A stretch of DNA of 64,000 bases from S5-327 sp965200975 (GTDB lineage Bacteria; Chloroflexota; Dehalococcoidia; Lucifugimonadales; Australimonadaceae). Made by a program: the position numbers and the translations under genes. The notes beneath the pieces were generated by a model, which saw only the letters and a program-made list of their open reading frames with translations, was not told the origin of the DNA and made no database searches. The stretch lies in the NCBI GenBank assembly GCA_965200975.1, contig OZ241740.1, forward strand, positions 930,001 to 994,000. Direction: 5' to 3'. Position 1 is the stretch's first letter, and each line of letters begins with the position of its first letter. Below, piece by piece: positions 33,764-42,595 of this stretch.

Positions 33764-35149
33764 CTAGCGCTCGGTGTTTTTGGTGGGGTGGACGGGGTAG
33801 ATCTCGTCCCAGCTGCCGGCCTCCATAAACTCGATCCAGCGGCGGAGTCGCGCCCGCTGGTTGGCTTCGGCGATGCGGAAGCAGAAGGTCATTCCGGGGA
33901 AGCGGTCGTCGGTGAACTCGTGGCCGAGGCCCATCTGGAAGTTGTAAGGGAGGCGCTGGGCGATCGTTCCGAGGCTGGCGGGGAACGCGTAGTTCCAGTT
34001 CTCCATGTCGTCGGACTCGGTAAGGCCGGTGGGGCCGCCGTAGCGCATCATGTAGCGGCGCTGGGCGTCCTTCACGATCTTGGGAGCGTCCTTGTCGATG
34101 GGGTACTGGCGCCAGCTTTCGGTGACGCCGACGCCGTGGGGGTGCCAGACGAGGATGCGGTGGGGCTGGATGTTGACGTTAGGCCAGACGAGGGCGGTGC
34201 CGCCGTTGCCGGCGTGCATGTGGACGTCCTTGTAGCGGGCCTGCTTCCTCTCGCGCTGCGCCCGGTAATAGGCGTCGACCTCCGGCGGCTCGGTCTGCCA
34301 GGTGTCGACGTACTCGGGCGTGCCGGGAAGCTCATACATATAGTTGTGGCCGCCGTGGCCGAGTTCGGGGAGCTGCATTTCGTAGGATGTCGAGGGGAAG
34401 GGCGCCCTCATTCCGCTGCGGCTTCCGCCCTGCAGATCTCCCTGTGGGCCGATGGCGGCGACGTTGACGGAGCGGTGGGTCATGGCGCCGTGCGCGCTGT
34501 CGCCGTCGAAGCTGAAGCCGGGGAACTTCCAGTTGGTGGGGATGCGCCACTTGGTGGCGGGATTGAAGAGTTCGACGCCGTTGTCTTCGCCGCCGGTGCT
34601 CTCGAAACACCACCGGATAGTGGCGGCGTAGACGCCGAGGTAGTCCTCGAACGACGGCGCCTTCGGGTCCCAGGTGGCCCAGAGGGAGCCGTAGTAGTTG
34701 CAGAGCTGGGCGACTTCGTGGAGCCCCCATGCGTTCTTGTCGAGGTCGCCATGGTAGGCGCGGGCGTGGTGGGGGACGCCGACGAGGCGTCCGTCGGTGT
34801 CGTAGCTCCAACCGTGGAAGGGGCAGGTGAAGACGAGGGTGTTGCCGTCGTCGTAGCGGCAGACGCGCATTCCGCGGTGGCGGCAGGTGTTGAGGAAGGC
34901 GTGTATCTGGTTTTTGCGGTCGCGGACGACGATGATCTCTTCCTCGCCCATGCGGGAGATGACGAAGTCGCCGGGGTTGGGAATCTGGCTTTCGTGCCCG
35001 AGGAAGAGCCATGCGCGTCCGAAGACTTGCTCGAGCTCTTGCTGGTATATCGCCTCGTTGACGTAGATTTCGCGCGAGACGAGCCCCTCGTCGAGGTTCA
35101 CGAGCTCGCGGAGCGACCGGTCGCCGCGGGAGCGGATGATTGAGACCAT
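33764..35149 (-). CDS. Rieske ring-hydroxylating dioxygenase alpha subunit
   Basis: This 461-residue subunit has the Rieske cluster ligands CRH near residue 82 and CPFHGW near 102, and the mononuclear iron site in the form D-x2-H-x4-H (DSAHGAMTH near residue 215). It resembles dioxygenases of the benzoate/biphenyl type that need a beta subunit, which fits the beta-like gene at 32032. The electron-transfer ferredoxin and reductase are not encoded nearby. ATG at 35149 has GAGGAGGA upstream; the 33 codons before it are rejected. The substrate is unknown. Confidence 0.9.
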   Translation of the reverse strand: MVSIIRSRGDRSLRELVNLDEGLVSREIYVNEAIYQQELEQVFGRAWLFLGHESQIPNPGDFVISRMGEEEIIVVRDRKNQIHAFLNTCRHRGMRVCRYDDGNTLVFTCPFHGWSYDTDGRLVGVPHHARAYHGDLDKNAWGLHEVAQLCNYYGSLWATWDPKAPSFEDYLGVYAATIRWCFESTGGEDNGVELFNPATKWRIPTNWKFPGFSFDGDSAHGAMTHRSVNVAAIGPQGDLQGGSRSGMRAPFPSTSYEMQLPELGHGGHNYMYELPGTPEYVDTWQTEPPEVDAYYRAQRERKQARYKDVHMHAGNGGTALVWPNVNIQPHRILVWHPHGVGVTESWRQYPIDKDAPKIVKDAQRRYMMRYGGPTGLTESDDMENWNYAFPASLGTIAQRLPYNFQMGLGHEFTDDRFPGMTFCFRIAEANQRARLRRWIEFMEAGSWDEIYPVHPTKNTER

Positions 35150-35250
35150 GTTGTCCTCCTCTGACCAGCTTCGATAGGGGGCTTCTGGCAGGCGAACTAT
35201 AGCAGAGACGCTTGGCGCCTTCTTACACCGTCGCGGGGATTCGCGCAAGC

Positions 35251-35303
35251 GTCAGCGGCGACGCGCAGCCGGGAGAGCGCGCGCTCCCCCAGACCCCTGG
35301 CTG
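35251..35303. repeat. Intergenic repeat element, copy C
   Basis: The 3' half of the element is well kept: GTCAGCGGCGACGCGCAGCC, GGGAGAGCG / CGCTCCCCC hairpin, AGACCCCTGGCTG. It lies in the 329-base divergent gap between the Rieske alpha gene and the SDR gene. No other element was recognised in that gap, apart from the ribosome-binding sites at its ends. Confidence 0.65.
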
Positions 35304-35478
35304 CGGTGGGCAGGGACGGGGAGAGAGAAGGCGCGCCGCCCTTCGGTTTACTGCGCGGCAGGCGTCGCGCTTGGAATTCGGCGGCGTTCGGGCGATGATG
35401 TGGCCGCCGGGGCGCGCCTGCGGGACGGCGGCAAGCCGGCGGTAAGCGGCATTGGCAATTCCAAGGAGGAGGAAGCTC

Positions 35479-36396
35479 ATGGCTGACCTGGAAGGCAAGG
35501 TGGTGGCGATTACGGGTGCGGCGCGCGGGATGGGACAGGCGTTTACGCGAGGGTTCCTCAGCGCGGGCGCGAAAGTCGTGGCGATGGACATTTCGTGGGC
35601 GCCGACCGGCTACTCGGGCGACCGCGACTCTGCGTTCCTGGAGGAGTTGCAGGATCGGCCCGACGACGTGATTGTGGCCACGGTCGATGTAACGAACGAC
35701 GAGCAGATCGACGCGGCCTACGAGGCGGCGATGGCGAAGTGGGGCACGTGCGACGCGCTGATCAACGACGCGGCGATGCGGCAGCGCATTCTGTATCCGC
35801 CTACGGGACGCATCACAACGCTCGAGACGACCGACGAGGACTGGGAGCGGGCGTTCGCGGTGAACGTGTTCGGCGCGCTGAAGGTTACGCGCCGGTTCGT
35901 GCAGCCGATGCTGAGCCAGCAGTCGGGCAGCATCATTTCGGTGATCAGCAGCGGAGCGCTGCATCACTCGTACGGCGGCGCGTACAAGGCGCTGCGTCCG
36001 AACAGCCGGGAGATGCCGTACCAGTCGACGAAGGCTGCGCTGCTGACGATGATGTTCTACCTTGCGGACGAGATACGCAGCCAGAACGTGGCGGTCAACG
36101 TGATGGTTCCGGCCCACACGCGGACGACGGGTTTCGACGAGCAGAACATTGCGCGCCGCGAGTTGGGGATGGGCAATCCCAATGCGCCGCTGCCGCTGCG
36201 CGCCGACCATATGGTTCCGCTGGCGATGTTCCTTGCGGAACAGGACGCGGCGAGCGAGGTTACGGGCAAGTGCTTCGACGTGGTTACGTGGAACATCGAG
36301 CACGGGCTCGGAGGTCAGCTCGCATGGGAAGACCCCGAGGGGACTGCGGTGTCGGAGAGCGCGGAGCTTGCCGCAAGGGCTCGCGCCAGGGCATAA
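35479..36396 (+). CDS. Short-chain dehydrogenase/reductase
   Basis: This 305-residue oxidoreductase has the NAD(P) loop ITGAARGMGQAF (residues 12-23), an active-site serine region ISVISSGAL and the catalytic YQSTK near residue 189. An insertion of about ten residues sits between Ser and Tyr (HHSYGGAYKALRPNSRE), longer than in classical SDRs. ATG at 35479 has AAGGAGGAGG upstream. Divergent from a Rieske oxygenase, it could oxidise a cis-dihydrodiol or alcohol product, but this rests on position. Confidence 0.87.
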   Translation: MADLEGKVVAITGAARGMGQAFTRGFLSAGAKVVAMDISWAPTGYSGDRDSAFLEELQDRPDDVIVATVDVTNDEQIDAAYEAAMAKWGTCDALINDAAMRQRILYPPTGRITTLETTDEDWERAFAVNVFGALKVTRRFVQPMLSQQSGSIISVISSGALHHSYGGAYKALRPNSREMPYQSTKAALLTMMFYLADEIRSQNVAVNVMVPAHTRTTGFDEQNIARRELGMGNPNAPLPLRADHMVPLAMFLAEQDAASEVTGKCFDVVTWNIEHGLGGQLAWEDPEGTAVSESAELAARARARA

Positions 36397-36415
36397 AGGG
36401 CATAGGAGAGGCGTA

Positions 36416-36925
36416 GTGGCCGGCAAGGGCAAGGTGGTTCGGAAGCCTGCGAACGTGAAGGAGCGCCGCGCGGAGGCGCCAGGCGCCGCGGGCGCCGGGG
36501 ACGAGGGTTCCGCGGCGCCCGCAAAGCCGGCGCTCCTTTCGGGCGGCAACCCCCAGATTCCGAAGGGGGACGGCGACGCTCCCGTACAGGCGTATATCGC
36601 CGCCATGCTGGGCTGGAAGAGCGACGCGGGCCGCCGCCTCGACGCGCTCATCATGCGCACTCTGCCCGACGTCCGCAAAGGGGTGAGGTGGAACTCGCCT
36701 TTCTACGGGATGGAAGGGCGGGGCTGGTTCCTCGCGTTTCACTGCTTCACGAGGTACATCAAAGTGACGTTCCTGAAGGGCGCTTCGCTGCATCCTCTCC
36801 CGCCCGTCGAGTCCAAGGACAAGGACACGCGCTACTTCCATATCTACGAGGACGGCGAGATAGACGAGGAGCTCGTTGCGAGCTGGATTCGCCAAGCCTC
36901 GGAGCTGCCCGGCTGGATCCCGTAG
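36416..36925 (+). CDS. DUF1801 family protein
   Basis: This 169-residue protein has a basic, disordered N-terminal 45 residues followed by a DUF1801/YdhG-like fold: RRLDALIMRTLPDVRKGVRWNSPFYGMEGRGWF is the family signature (read in parts), with YIKVTFLKGASL and a C-terminal WIRQASELP after it. Family members are small iron-chaperone-like or unknown proteins. The start is GTG at 36416, 19 bases after the SDR stop, so the two are probably co-transcribed. Confidence 0.75.
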   Translation: MAGKGKVVRKPANVKERRAEAPGAAGAGDEGSAAPAKPALLSGGNPQIPKGDGDAPVQAYIAAMLGWKSDAGRRLDALIMRTLPDVRKGVRWNSPFYGMEGRGWFLAFHCFTRYIKVTFLKGASLHPLPPVESKDKDTRYFHIYEDGEIDEELVASWIRQASELPGWIP

Positions 36926-36957
36926 CTGGCCCCCGGCCGTTGTATGCGCGTTAGACG

Positions 36958-37740
36958 CTAGACCGAGAAGTCGAAGTCGATGGCGTCGTCGGCGTGGAAC
37001 TCGACCTGGGGGGCGGGGTCGAGGCGCCCGCTGAAGACGTCGGAGAAGAATTCGGCAAGGACTTCCCAGGTCTGTTCGGATGCGTCGTGGCTGTAGGTGT
37101 CGGGCCTTGTGGTGTTCATCCACGCATGGGGCGTGCCGGCGAAGACTCTGATGCGGGCGCGTTTGCCGAGGGATTCGAGTTCGCCCCGGAATCGGCGGAC
37201 GTTCGGCAGCGGCACGAGGAAGTCGTTCTCTCCGAAGCAGCCGAGGAGAGGGACGTTGACGCGGGGGATGTAGCCCGAGGCGCTCTCCTGCCCTTCGAAG
37301 GTTGGTTCGTAGTCCCGGTTGTAGATGCCGCCGTGGACGACGCCGATGGCGCTGACGTCGCGTCCGCCGGCGGCATAGACCATGGGGACGCGTCCGCTTT
37401 GGCAGAAGCCGACGATGCCGATTCTGGAGGCGTCGGCGTAGGGCTGTGTGCGAAGGAAGGCGATGGTGTCGTCGAGGTCGGCGATGTACTGGGCGTCGGT
37501 GGGGTCGCAGCGGTCTTCGGAGCGTTCGAGCGGCCCGCGGTCGCCCTCGTATCGGTGGAAGAGGTCGGGGAAGCAGGCGGTGAAGCCGTATTCGGCAGTG
37601 CGTTTGATGACGTTGAAGCTGTGCTCGACGGGGCCGTAGCGCTCGTGGAGCATCAGCATAACGGGGAGGGGTTCCGCGCTCTCGGGGCGCGCAGTCCAGA
37701 CTCGCATGCCGTTGTCGAGGACGTGCTCCGTAGTGTCCAT
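36958..37740 (-). CDS. Dienelactone hydrolase family protein
   Basis: This 260-residue alpha/beta hydrolase has the nucleophile elbow GFCQSGR near residue 136 (cysteine as in dienelactone hydrolases), an acid in CFGENDFLVP near 195 and a histidine in GTPHAWMN near 225. Typical members open dienelactones formed in chloroaromatic breakdown, but many act on other esters. The start ATG at 37740 has AAGGAGG upstream. Its presence beside three Rieske oxygenases fits a ring-degradation locus. Confidence 0.85.
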   Translation of the reverse strand: MDTTEHVLDNGMRVWTARPESAEPLPVMLMLHERYGPVEHSFNVIKRTAEYGFTACFPDLFHRYEGDRGPLERSEDRCDPTDAQYIADLDDTIAFLRTQPYADASRIGIVGFCQSGRVPMVYAAGGRDVSAIGVVHGGIYNRDYEPTFEGQESASGYIPRVNVPLLGCFGENDFLVPLPNVRRFRGELESLGKRARIRVFAGTPHAWMNTTRPDTYSHDASEQTWEVLAEFFSDVFSGRLDPAPQVEFHADDAIDFDFSV

Positions 37741-37828
37741 AGGGAAGCCTCCTTGCGCTGTTGCCTGCGCGTCGATGCCCCAAGCTTAGGCGCGTCATGG
37801 CGGATGCACAACGTGGGGGTTGGCGGGC

Positions 37829-37874
37829 AACTGTTCAGAGCGGACGCGCGGCGGGGGAGCGCTTGCCTCCACGC
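37829..37874. repeat. Intergenic repeat element, copy G (degenerate)
   Basis: It contains CTGTTCAGAGCG, as at the left end of copies B and F, then jumps to CGCGCGGCGGGGGAGCGCTTGCCTCC, a decayed hairpin part. It lies in the divergent gap between the hydrolase and a Rieske gene. The match is partial. Confidence 0.4.
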
Positions 37875-37993
37875 ATCCTCATCGTTTGGAATTTACCTAC
37901 TCCTGCTCCCTTGATTGATGGCGTATGCTATCGCTGTGAGCGCTGCTGTTGCCGGCGAATCGATGAGATGAGGATGAGCTGAGGAGGAGCGCT

Positions 37994-39364
37994 ATGCTTT
38001 CTGCGGAAGACACCGATCTGCTGTGTCGGGTAGGGCGCGGAACGCCTATGGGCGAGCTTATGCGCCGGTACTGGCTCCCTGTGGGCTACTCGTGGGAGTT
38101 CGAGGCCGAAGGGCAGCCGCAGCGGGTGCGAGCGCTTGGGGAAGACCTTATTGCGTGGCGCGACGCCGGCGGGACGCTATCGTTCATCGACGCGAACTGT
38201 CCGCATCGAGGGGCGGGACTGTACTACGGCAGAGTCGACGGCCAAGGCCTGCGGTGCGCCTACCACGGGTGGACGTTCGACGCGTCGGGCCAGTGCATCG
38301 ATATGCCGAACGAACCGGCGGAGAGCAGCTTCCGGACGAAAGTGCGGACGAAGGCGTACCGCGGGGCGGACTACGGCGGCGCGGCGTGGATATATATGGG
38401 CGCCGAGCAGGAGGCGCCGCCCGAGGTTCCGCGTTTCGAGTGGGGAATGGTTCCGCCCGAAAACGTGAGCCACGCGCAGAAGATTGTGTATCAGTGCAAC
38501 TGGATGCAGGCGCTGGAGGGGGAGCTGGACTCGACGCATGTGTACTTCCTGCACACCCGGCTGAACCCGGACGACTCTCCGCGCTACGGGCTGTACCATA
38601 ACGACAAGCGGGCGCGGTTCCACATCGTCGACCGGGAGCACGGGTTCACCTACGGCGCGGAGCGGGACGAGCTCGACGGGAACGTTTACTGGCGGACGAC
38701 GCAGTTTCTGTTTCCCATCTACGGCATGTTTCCGGCGCAGGACGGCGTCGTGCCGCTTTCGATGTATACGCCTATCGACGATCACCACACGCTGCATATG
38801 GGCGTGTGGTGGAATCCGTCGGGGGAGATGCCCGGCCACGGCGGGCCTCGGGGCGCGCTGGCTGAAGATCCGGGCATGCTTTCGCCGGGCGTCGGGCCGA
38901 TGAAGCCGGAGCAGCACGGCAAGTTCTTCGCCAAGTGGTGGCCGCAGGCGGCGCTCGACAGCGACTTCCTGATGAACGAGGAAGCCAAGAAGTCGAAGAA
39001 TATGACCGGCATACCGACCGTCCGGCTGCAGGACTCGGCGGTGATCCACAGTATGGGCCCGATTATGGACCGGACGCGGGAGCATCTGGGGACGACGGAT
39101 GTGAGCATTATTCGGGCGCGGCGGATGCTGATCCGCGCGGCGCAAGCGCTGCGCGACCACGGAACGCCGCCGCCAGGCTCGCAGAGCCCGGAGCGCTACC
39201 ACGTGCGGTCGTGCGCTACGATTCTCTCGCCCGGGGCGGACTGGGAGCAGGAGCTCGCCGACTGGCACTACTGCCGGACGACGGAGTTCCCCCGCCTGCT
39301 GGCGGAGGCCGACCGTCCGTTCCAGGAGCGCACGCTGCCGGGTTCGTCCGACTATCGGGCATAA
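37994..39364 (+). CDS. Rieske oxygenase alpha subunit, phthalate-dioxygenase-like
   Basis: This 456-residue oxygenase has Rieske ligands CPHRGAG near residue 72 and CAYHGW near 92, and a mononuclear iron site DSTHVYFLH (D-x2-H-x4-H) near residue 179. The length and the GTPMGELMRRYWLPVGYSWE opening place it with the homomeric phthalate 4,5-dioxygenase-type oxygenases that do not need a beta subunit. It is followed 75 bases later by a close homologue in the same orientation. The electron-donor reductase is not encoded here. The ATG is preceded by GAGGAGG. Confidence 0.9.
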   Translation: MLSAEDTDLLCRVGRGTPMGELMRRYWLPVGYSWEFEAEGQPQRVRALGEDLIAWRDAGGTLSFIDANCPHRGAGLYYGRVDGQGLRCAYHGWTFDASGQCIDMPNEPAESSFRTKVRTKAYRGADYGGAAWIYMGAEQEAPPEVPRFEWGMVPPENVSHAQKIVYQCNWMQALEGELDSTHVYFLHTRLNPDDSPRYGLYHNDKRARFHIVDREHGFTYGAERDELDGNVYWRTTQFLFPIYGMFPAQDGVVPLSMYTPIDDHHTLHMGVWWNPSGEMPGHGGPRGALAEDPGMLSPGVGPMKPEQHGKFFAKWWPQAALDSDFLMNEEAKKSKNMTGIPTVRLQDSAVIHSMGPIMDRTREHLGTTDVSIIRARRMLIRAAQALRDHGTPPPGSQSPERYHVRSCATILSPGADWEQELADWHYCRTTEFPRLLAEADRPFQERTLPGSSDYRA

Positions 39365-39439
39365 CGGCGCGTCGCGGGCAGGCGGCGACTGGGCATAATG
39401 TAGTATCCGGTAGAGTTCTAGCGACTACGGAGGAGAACA

Positions 39440-40792
39440 ATGCTGACGCAGGAAGCGAATGACCGCTACACGAGAGTCGGGCCCGGCACGCCGATGGGCG
39501 AGTTGATGCGCCGCTACTGGCATCCCGTCGCCGCCGTCTCGCAGATGAACGACAAGTGGACGATGAAGGTCCGCCTCCTGGGCGAAGACCTCATCCTCTA
39601 CAAGGACCGCTCCGGAGACTACGGGCTGATGGAGCCGCACTGCGCCCACCGCCGTATGAATATGATCTACGGCATTCCTGAAGAGCACGGCCTGCGCTGC
39701 CCCTATCACGGCTGGCTGTACGACGAGACGGGCCAGTGCACGGAGCAGCCGTACGAGGAGACGGAAGACCCGGAGGGGCGATTCAAGGACAAGGTGCAGA
39801 TGAAGGCGTACCCGGTGCAGCAGAAGGCCGGGCTGCTGTTCGCCTACATGGGCCCGGCGCCGGCGCCGCTCGTTCCGAACTGGGACGTGTTCGCCGTCGA
39901 CGATGTGATACGGGACATTGGTCTTGCCGAACTTCCCTGCAACTGGCTGCAGTGCCAGGAGAACTCGCTCGACCCGGTGCACCTCGAGTGGCTGCACGGG
40001 TACTGGTCGAACTTCATTTCGGAGGTGCGCGAGGAGCCGGAGCGACAGCGGACTATCCGGACGCACGAGAAGATAGCGTTCACCGAGTACGAGTACGGCA
40101 TCTACAAGCGCCGGGTGATGCAGGGCGGCTCCGAAGAGGACACGTCGTGGCGCGAAGGGCACCCCATCATCTTCCCGTACTACCTGCGGCAGGGCGGGGA
40201 CGGGTTCGACCGCAGCAAGTGGGGCATGACGGGCCCCGCGGTGCAGATACGGGTGCCCATCGACGACACGCACACCGCGCACTGGTGGGTGATGTGTCAT
40301 CAGAAGGAGGAGGAGACGCCGGAGCAGCGGGCGGAGGACATTCCGTTCTTCCAGCCGCCGGTTATCGAGCTCGACGCGAACGCTCAGCCACAGTACCTCC
40401 TGCTCGACTCGAACTCGGCGCAAGACCTGGCGGCGTGGATTACCCAGGGCGCCATTGCCGATCGAACGGGCGAGCATCTTGGCCGCTCGGACAAGGGCAT
40501 CATCATGTTCCGCCAGATGCTTGAGGACAACATCAAGATAGTCGAGGACGGCGGCGACCCGATGAACACCTTCCGCTCCGAGGAAGAGAACCGCTACCAC
40601 GGCATGGTGACGGAGTACCCGCGGGACCTTGCGGCGAAGATCAACCCGAACGACGTGGGCGGCACGGGCACCGGCGGCAGCGTGTATGAGCGGCAGGGTA
40701 TGGCCAGCAAGTACAGCCCCATCCTGAATCAGCGCGGAGTCGAGGGCGGCGCCGACGCCGCGGAGCGCCGCCGGTTAGTGGGGCAAGGCTGA
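39440..40792 (+). CDS. Rieske oxygenase alpha subunit, phthalate-dioxygenase-like, second copy
   Basis: This 450-residue homologue of the preceding gene starts with the same GTPMGELMRRYW text. Rieske ligands are CAHRRM and CPYHGW and the iron site is DPVHLEWLH. Outside these motifs the two copies differ substantially, so they likely act on different substrates or steps and are not a recent duplication. It starts with ATG after CGGAGGAG. A hairpin at 40831 closes the pair. Confidence 0.9.
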   Translation: MLTQEANDRYTRVGPGTPMGELMRRYWHPVAAVSQMNDKWTMKVRLLGEDLILYKDRSGDYGLMEPHCAHRRMNMIYGIPEEHGLRCPYHGWLYDETGQCTEQPYEETEDPEGRFKDKVQMKAYPVQQKAGLLFAYMGPAPAPLVPNWDVFAVDDVIRDIGLAELPCNWLQCQENSLDPVHLEWLHGYWSNFISEVREEPERQRTIRTHEKIAFTEYEYGIYKRRVMQGGSEEDTSWREGHPIIFPYYLRQGGDGFDRSKWGMTGPAVQIRVPIDDTHTAHWWVMCHQKEEETPEQRAEDIPFFQPPVIELDANAQPQYLLLDSNSAQDLAAWITQGAIADRTGEHLGRSDKGIIMFRQMLEDNIKIVEDGGDPMNTFRSEEENRYHGMVTEYPRDLAAKINPNDVGGTGTGGSVYERQGMASKYSPILNQRGVEGGADAAERRRLVGQG

Positions 40793-40830
40793 CCCCCGTC
40801 CGCACTGGACAGTACTGGAGTTGACACGGA

Positions 40831-40867
40831 AACGACCGGCGCCGGGAACGCACCCGGCCCGGTCGTT
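40831..40867 (+). terminator. Hairpin terminator after the second phthalate-type oxygenase
   Basis: The arm AACGACCGGCGCCGGG pairs with CCCGGCCCGGTCGTT with one unpaired base around a 6-base loop, followed by GTT. It lies about 40 bases after the stop and before the UspA gene. Confidence 0.65.
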
Positions 40868-40904
40868 GTTCCCGGAGCCCCCAAGCCAAAGCAGGAGGAG
40901 AACG

Positions 40905-41849
40905 ATGTATTCGCGCATAGTGGCGCCCCTCGACGGATCGACTCTGGCCTTGCAGGCGCTGCCGTATGCCCGCGTCGTGGCCGCTTCGACAGGCGCAACG
41001 CTCGTGTTGGTGAAGGCGCTCAACGCCGCGCCGGCGGACCTAATGGGAGTGGCGGCGCAGAGCAACAGCGCGGACGCCGTGCCCGCAACGCCCACGCCGG
41101 AGCAGTGGGCCGCGCTGCGGGAGCAGTTGCGCGCCGACTCGGAGCGTCAGCTCGACGACGCGTCGCGGCCCGCGAGAGAGCAGGGGCTCAGTGTGGAGAT
41201 CGTGCTCAAAGAGGGCGAGCCCGCCGATATGATCACGGAAGAAGCCGACAAGGATGATCGGACGCTTATCGCTATGTCGACCCATGGCCGCTCGGGAGTG
41301 GGCCGCTGGCTGATGGGGAGCGTTACGGACAGAGTCGTGCGTCATGGGAAGCATGCGACGCTCGTAGTGCGCGGTAGCGACGGCGATGTCACGTCGGCGT
41401 CGCCGCGGCTGTCTCGCGTGGTGCTCCCGGTGGACGGTTCGGAGATTTCGGACATGGCGCTTCCGCATGGCGTGGCGATGGCGCAAGCGATAGGTTGCGG
41501 CATAACAGTGCTCCGCGCAGTGTCGCCGTTCGCGCTCGGTGAAGCGTACGCGGAGTATATGCCCGCCGATCAGAGCGGAGCGTTCGCGGCGGAGGTGAGG
41601 GCCGAGGCGGAGGCGTACGTCGAGGGCAAGGTCGCCGAGGCGCAGGCGCAGGGCGTCGCCGATGTAGAGGGGAAGGTTGTGGAGGGCAACCCGGGCAACG
41701 CGATCCTCGATGAAGTCGGCGAGGGCGGCGAGCGGCTGGTGGTGATGGCGACGCACGGGCGCTCGGGCGTAGGCCGCTGGCTGATGGGCAGCGTCACCGA
41801 CCGGGTGATCCGGCACAGTCCGGGCCCGGTGCTGGTGATACGGCCTTAG
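40905..41849 (+). CDS. Tandem universal stress protein (two UspA domains)
   Basis: This 314-residue cytoplasmic protein is built from two UspA domains (about 1-150 and 165-314). Each ends with the ATP-binding GRSGVGRWLMGSVTDRV motif, placing both in the nucleotide-binding class. The second domain begins SRVVLPVDGSEISDMALP. Such tandem Usps respond to starvation or stress. ATG at 40905 has AGGAGGAG upstream; the longer frame has no such site. Confidence 0.88.
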   Translation: MYSRIVAPLDGSTLALQALPYARVVAASTGATLVLVKALNAAPADLMGVAAQSNSADAVPATPTPEQWAALREQLRADSERQLDDASRPAREQGLSVEIVLKEGEPADMITEEADKDDRTLIAMSTHGRSGVGRWLMGSVTDRVVRHGKHATLVVRGSDGDVTSASPRLSRVVLPVDGSEISDMALPHGVAMAQAIGCGITVLRAVSPFALGEAYAEYMPADQSGAFAAEVRAEAEAYVEGKVAEAQAQGVADVEGKVVEGNPGNAILDEVGEGGERLVVMATHGRSGVGRWLMGSVTDRVIRHSPGPVLVIRP

Positions 41850-41865
41850 CCTGCGCAGCGCCCGG

Positions 41866-42330
41866 CTACGGGGCGGAGGCCCACTGCGCGAGCGCTTTCC
41901 CGACAGCGCCGATCTCGCCGACCGACGTGTAGTAGAAGTCGCGCCAGCCGTCGCGGGGCAGCCCGGTGAACAACATAAGATTCAGTGGGTAGGTCTCGCT
42001 GTCGGCGGCGCGGCGGAAGTCGTCGCGGAAGAGGAATGTGGGTTTGCCCAGAGCGATGGCCATGCCGAGCTCGACCATGACGCCTTCGTCGGGCGGGACG
42101 CCGTTGACGATAGCGAAGATGGCGTCGGCGTCGACGACGTCCTGGAAATCCCGCTGACCGATGCGGTAAGCGCGTTCCTCCAGAGAGAGATCGTCCTGGT
42201 TGTTGCGCGCGAACGGCTCCCACACTTCAACGCCGAGCGCCTCGATGGCTGCAATGATGGGCGGCAGAAGCAGCTCCTTCTGCTGCGCTGAAAAGCCGTA
42301 AGGGCTGGCTAGGTAAACGGTCTTCGCCAT
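41866..42330 (-). CDS. Nucleoside 2-deoxyribosyltransferase-like protein
   Basis: This is a 154-residue protein with the opening KTVYLASPYGFSAQQKELLLP, the DVVDADAIFAIVNGVPPDEGVMVELGMAIALGKP block and a final PLNLMLF segment, matching the nucleoside 2-deoxyribosyltransferase fold. The VELG glutamate is the usual nucleophile. Enzymes of this family exchange bases in deoxynucleosides for salvage or repair; some relatives have regulatory roles. Its start at 42330 excludes a 27-codon extension without signal. Confidence 0.8.
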   Translation of the reverse strand: MAKTVYLASPYGFSAQQKELLLPPIIAAIEALGVEVWEPFARNNQDDLSLEERAYRIGQRDFQDVVDADAIFAIVNGVPPDEGVMVELGMAIALGKPTFLFRDDFRRAADSETYPLNLMLFTGLPRDGWRDFYYTSVGEIGAVGKALAQWASAP

Positions 42331-42431
42331 GCTGTGATCCCCGTTCCGGCGTGCGCGTTTGCAGGACTGGGCCGGGTGAAGAGTAGTACCCCAAGCGCCC
42401 TGCCTCTGCAACCCGAGGGCGCTGGCGGTAA

Positions 42432-42492
42432 TCGGTCAGGCTGGATGAGTTGGCGTCCGATAGCGGCGGGTGGAAAGGGCGTCGGCGCTGCT
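42432..42492. repeat. Intergenic repeat element, copy D (5' part)
   Basis: It shows GGTCAGGCTGGATGAGTTGG, CGATAGCGGCGGGTGG and GCGTCGGCGCTG but lacks the terminal hairpin. It lies in the 265-base divergent gap before the aminopeptidase gene. Confidence 0.55.
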
Positions 42493-42595
42493 TCCTGGTC
42501 TCCGTAATGAACCCTGATCAGTTGCCGCTGGTATCCTGTCCGGCGTCACGGCGCGGCCTGCGCGCCGCGCGCCACTACGCTGCGAGGTCCGACGT

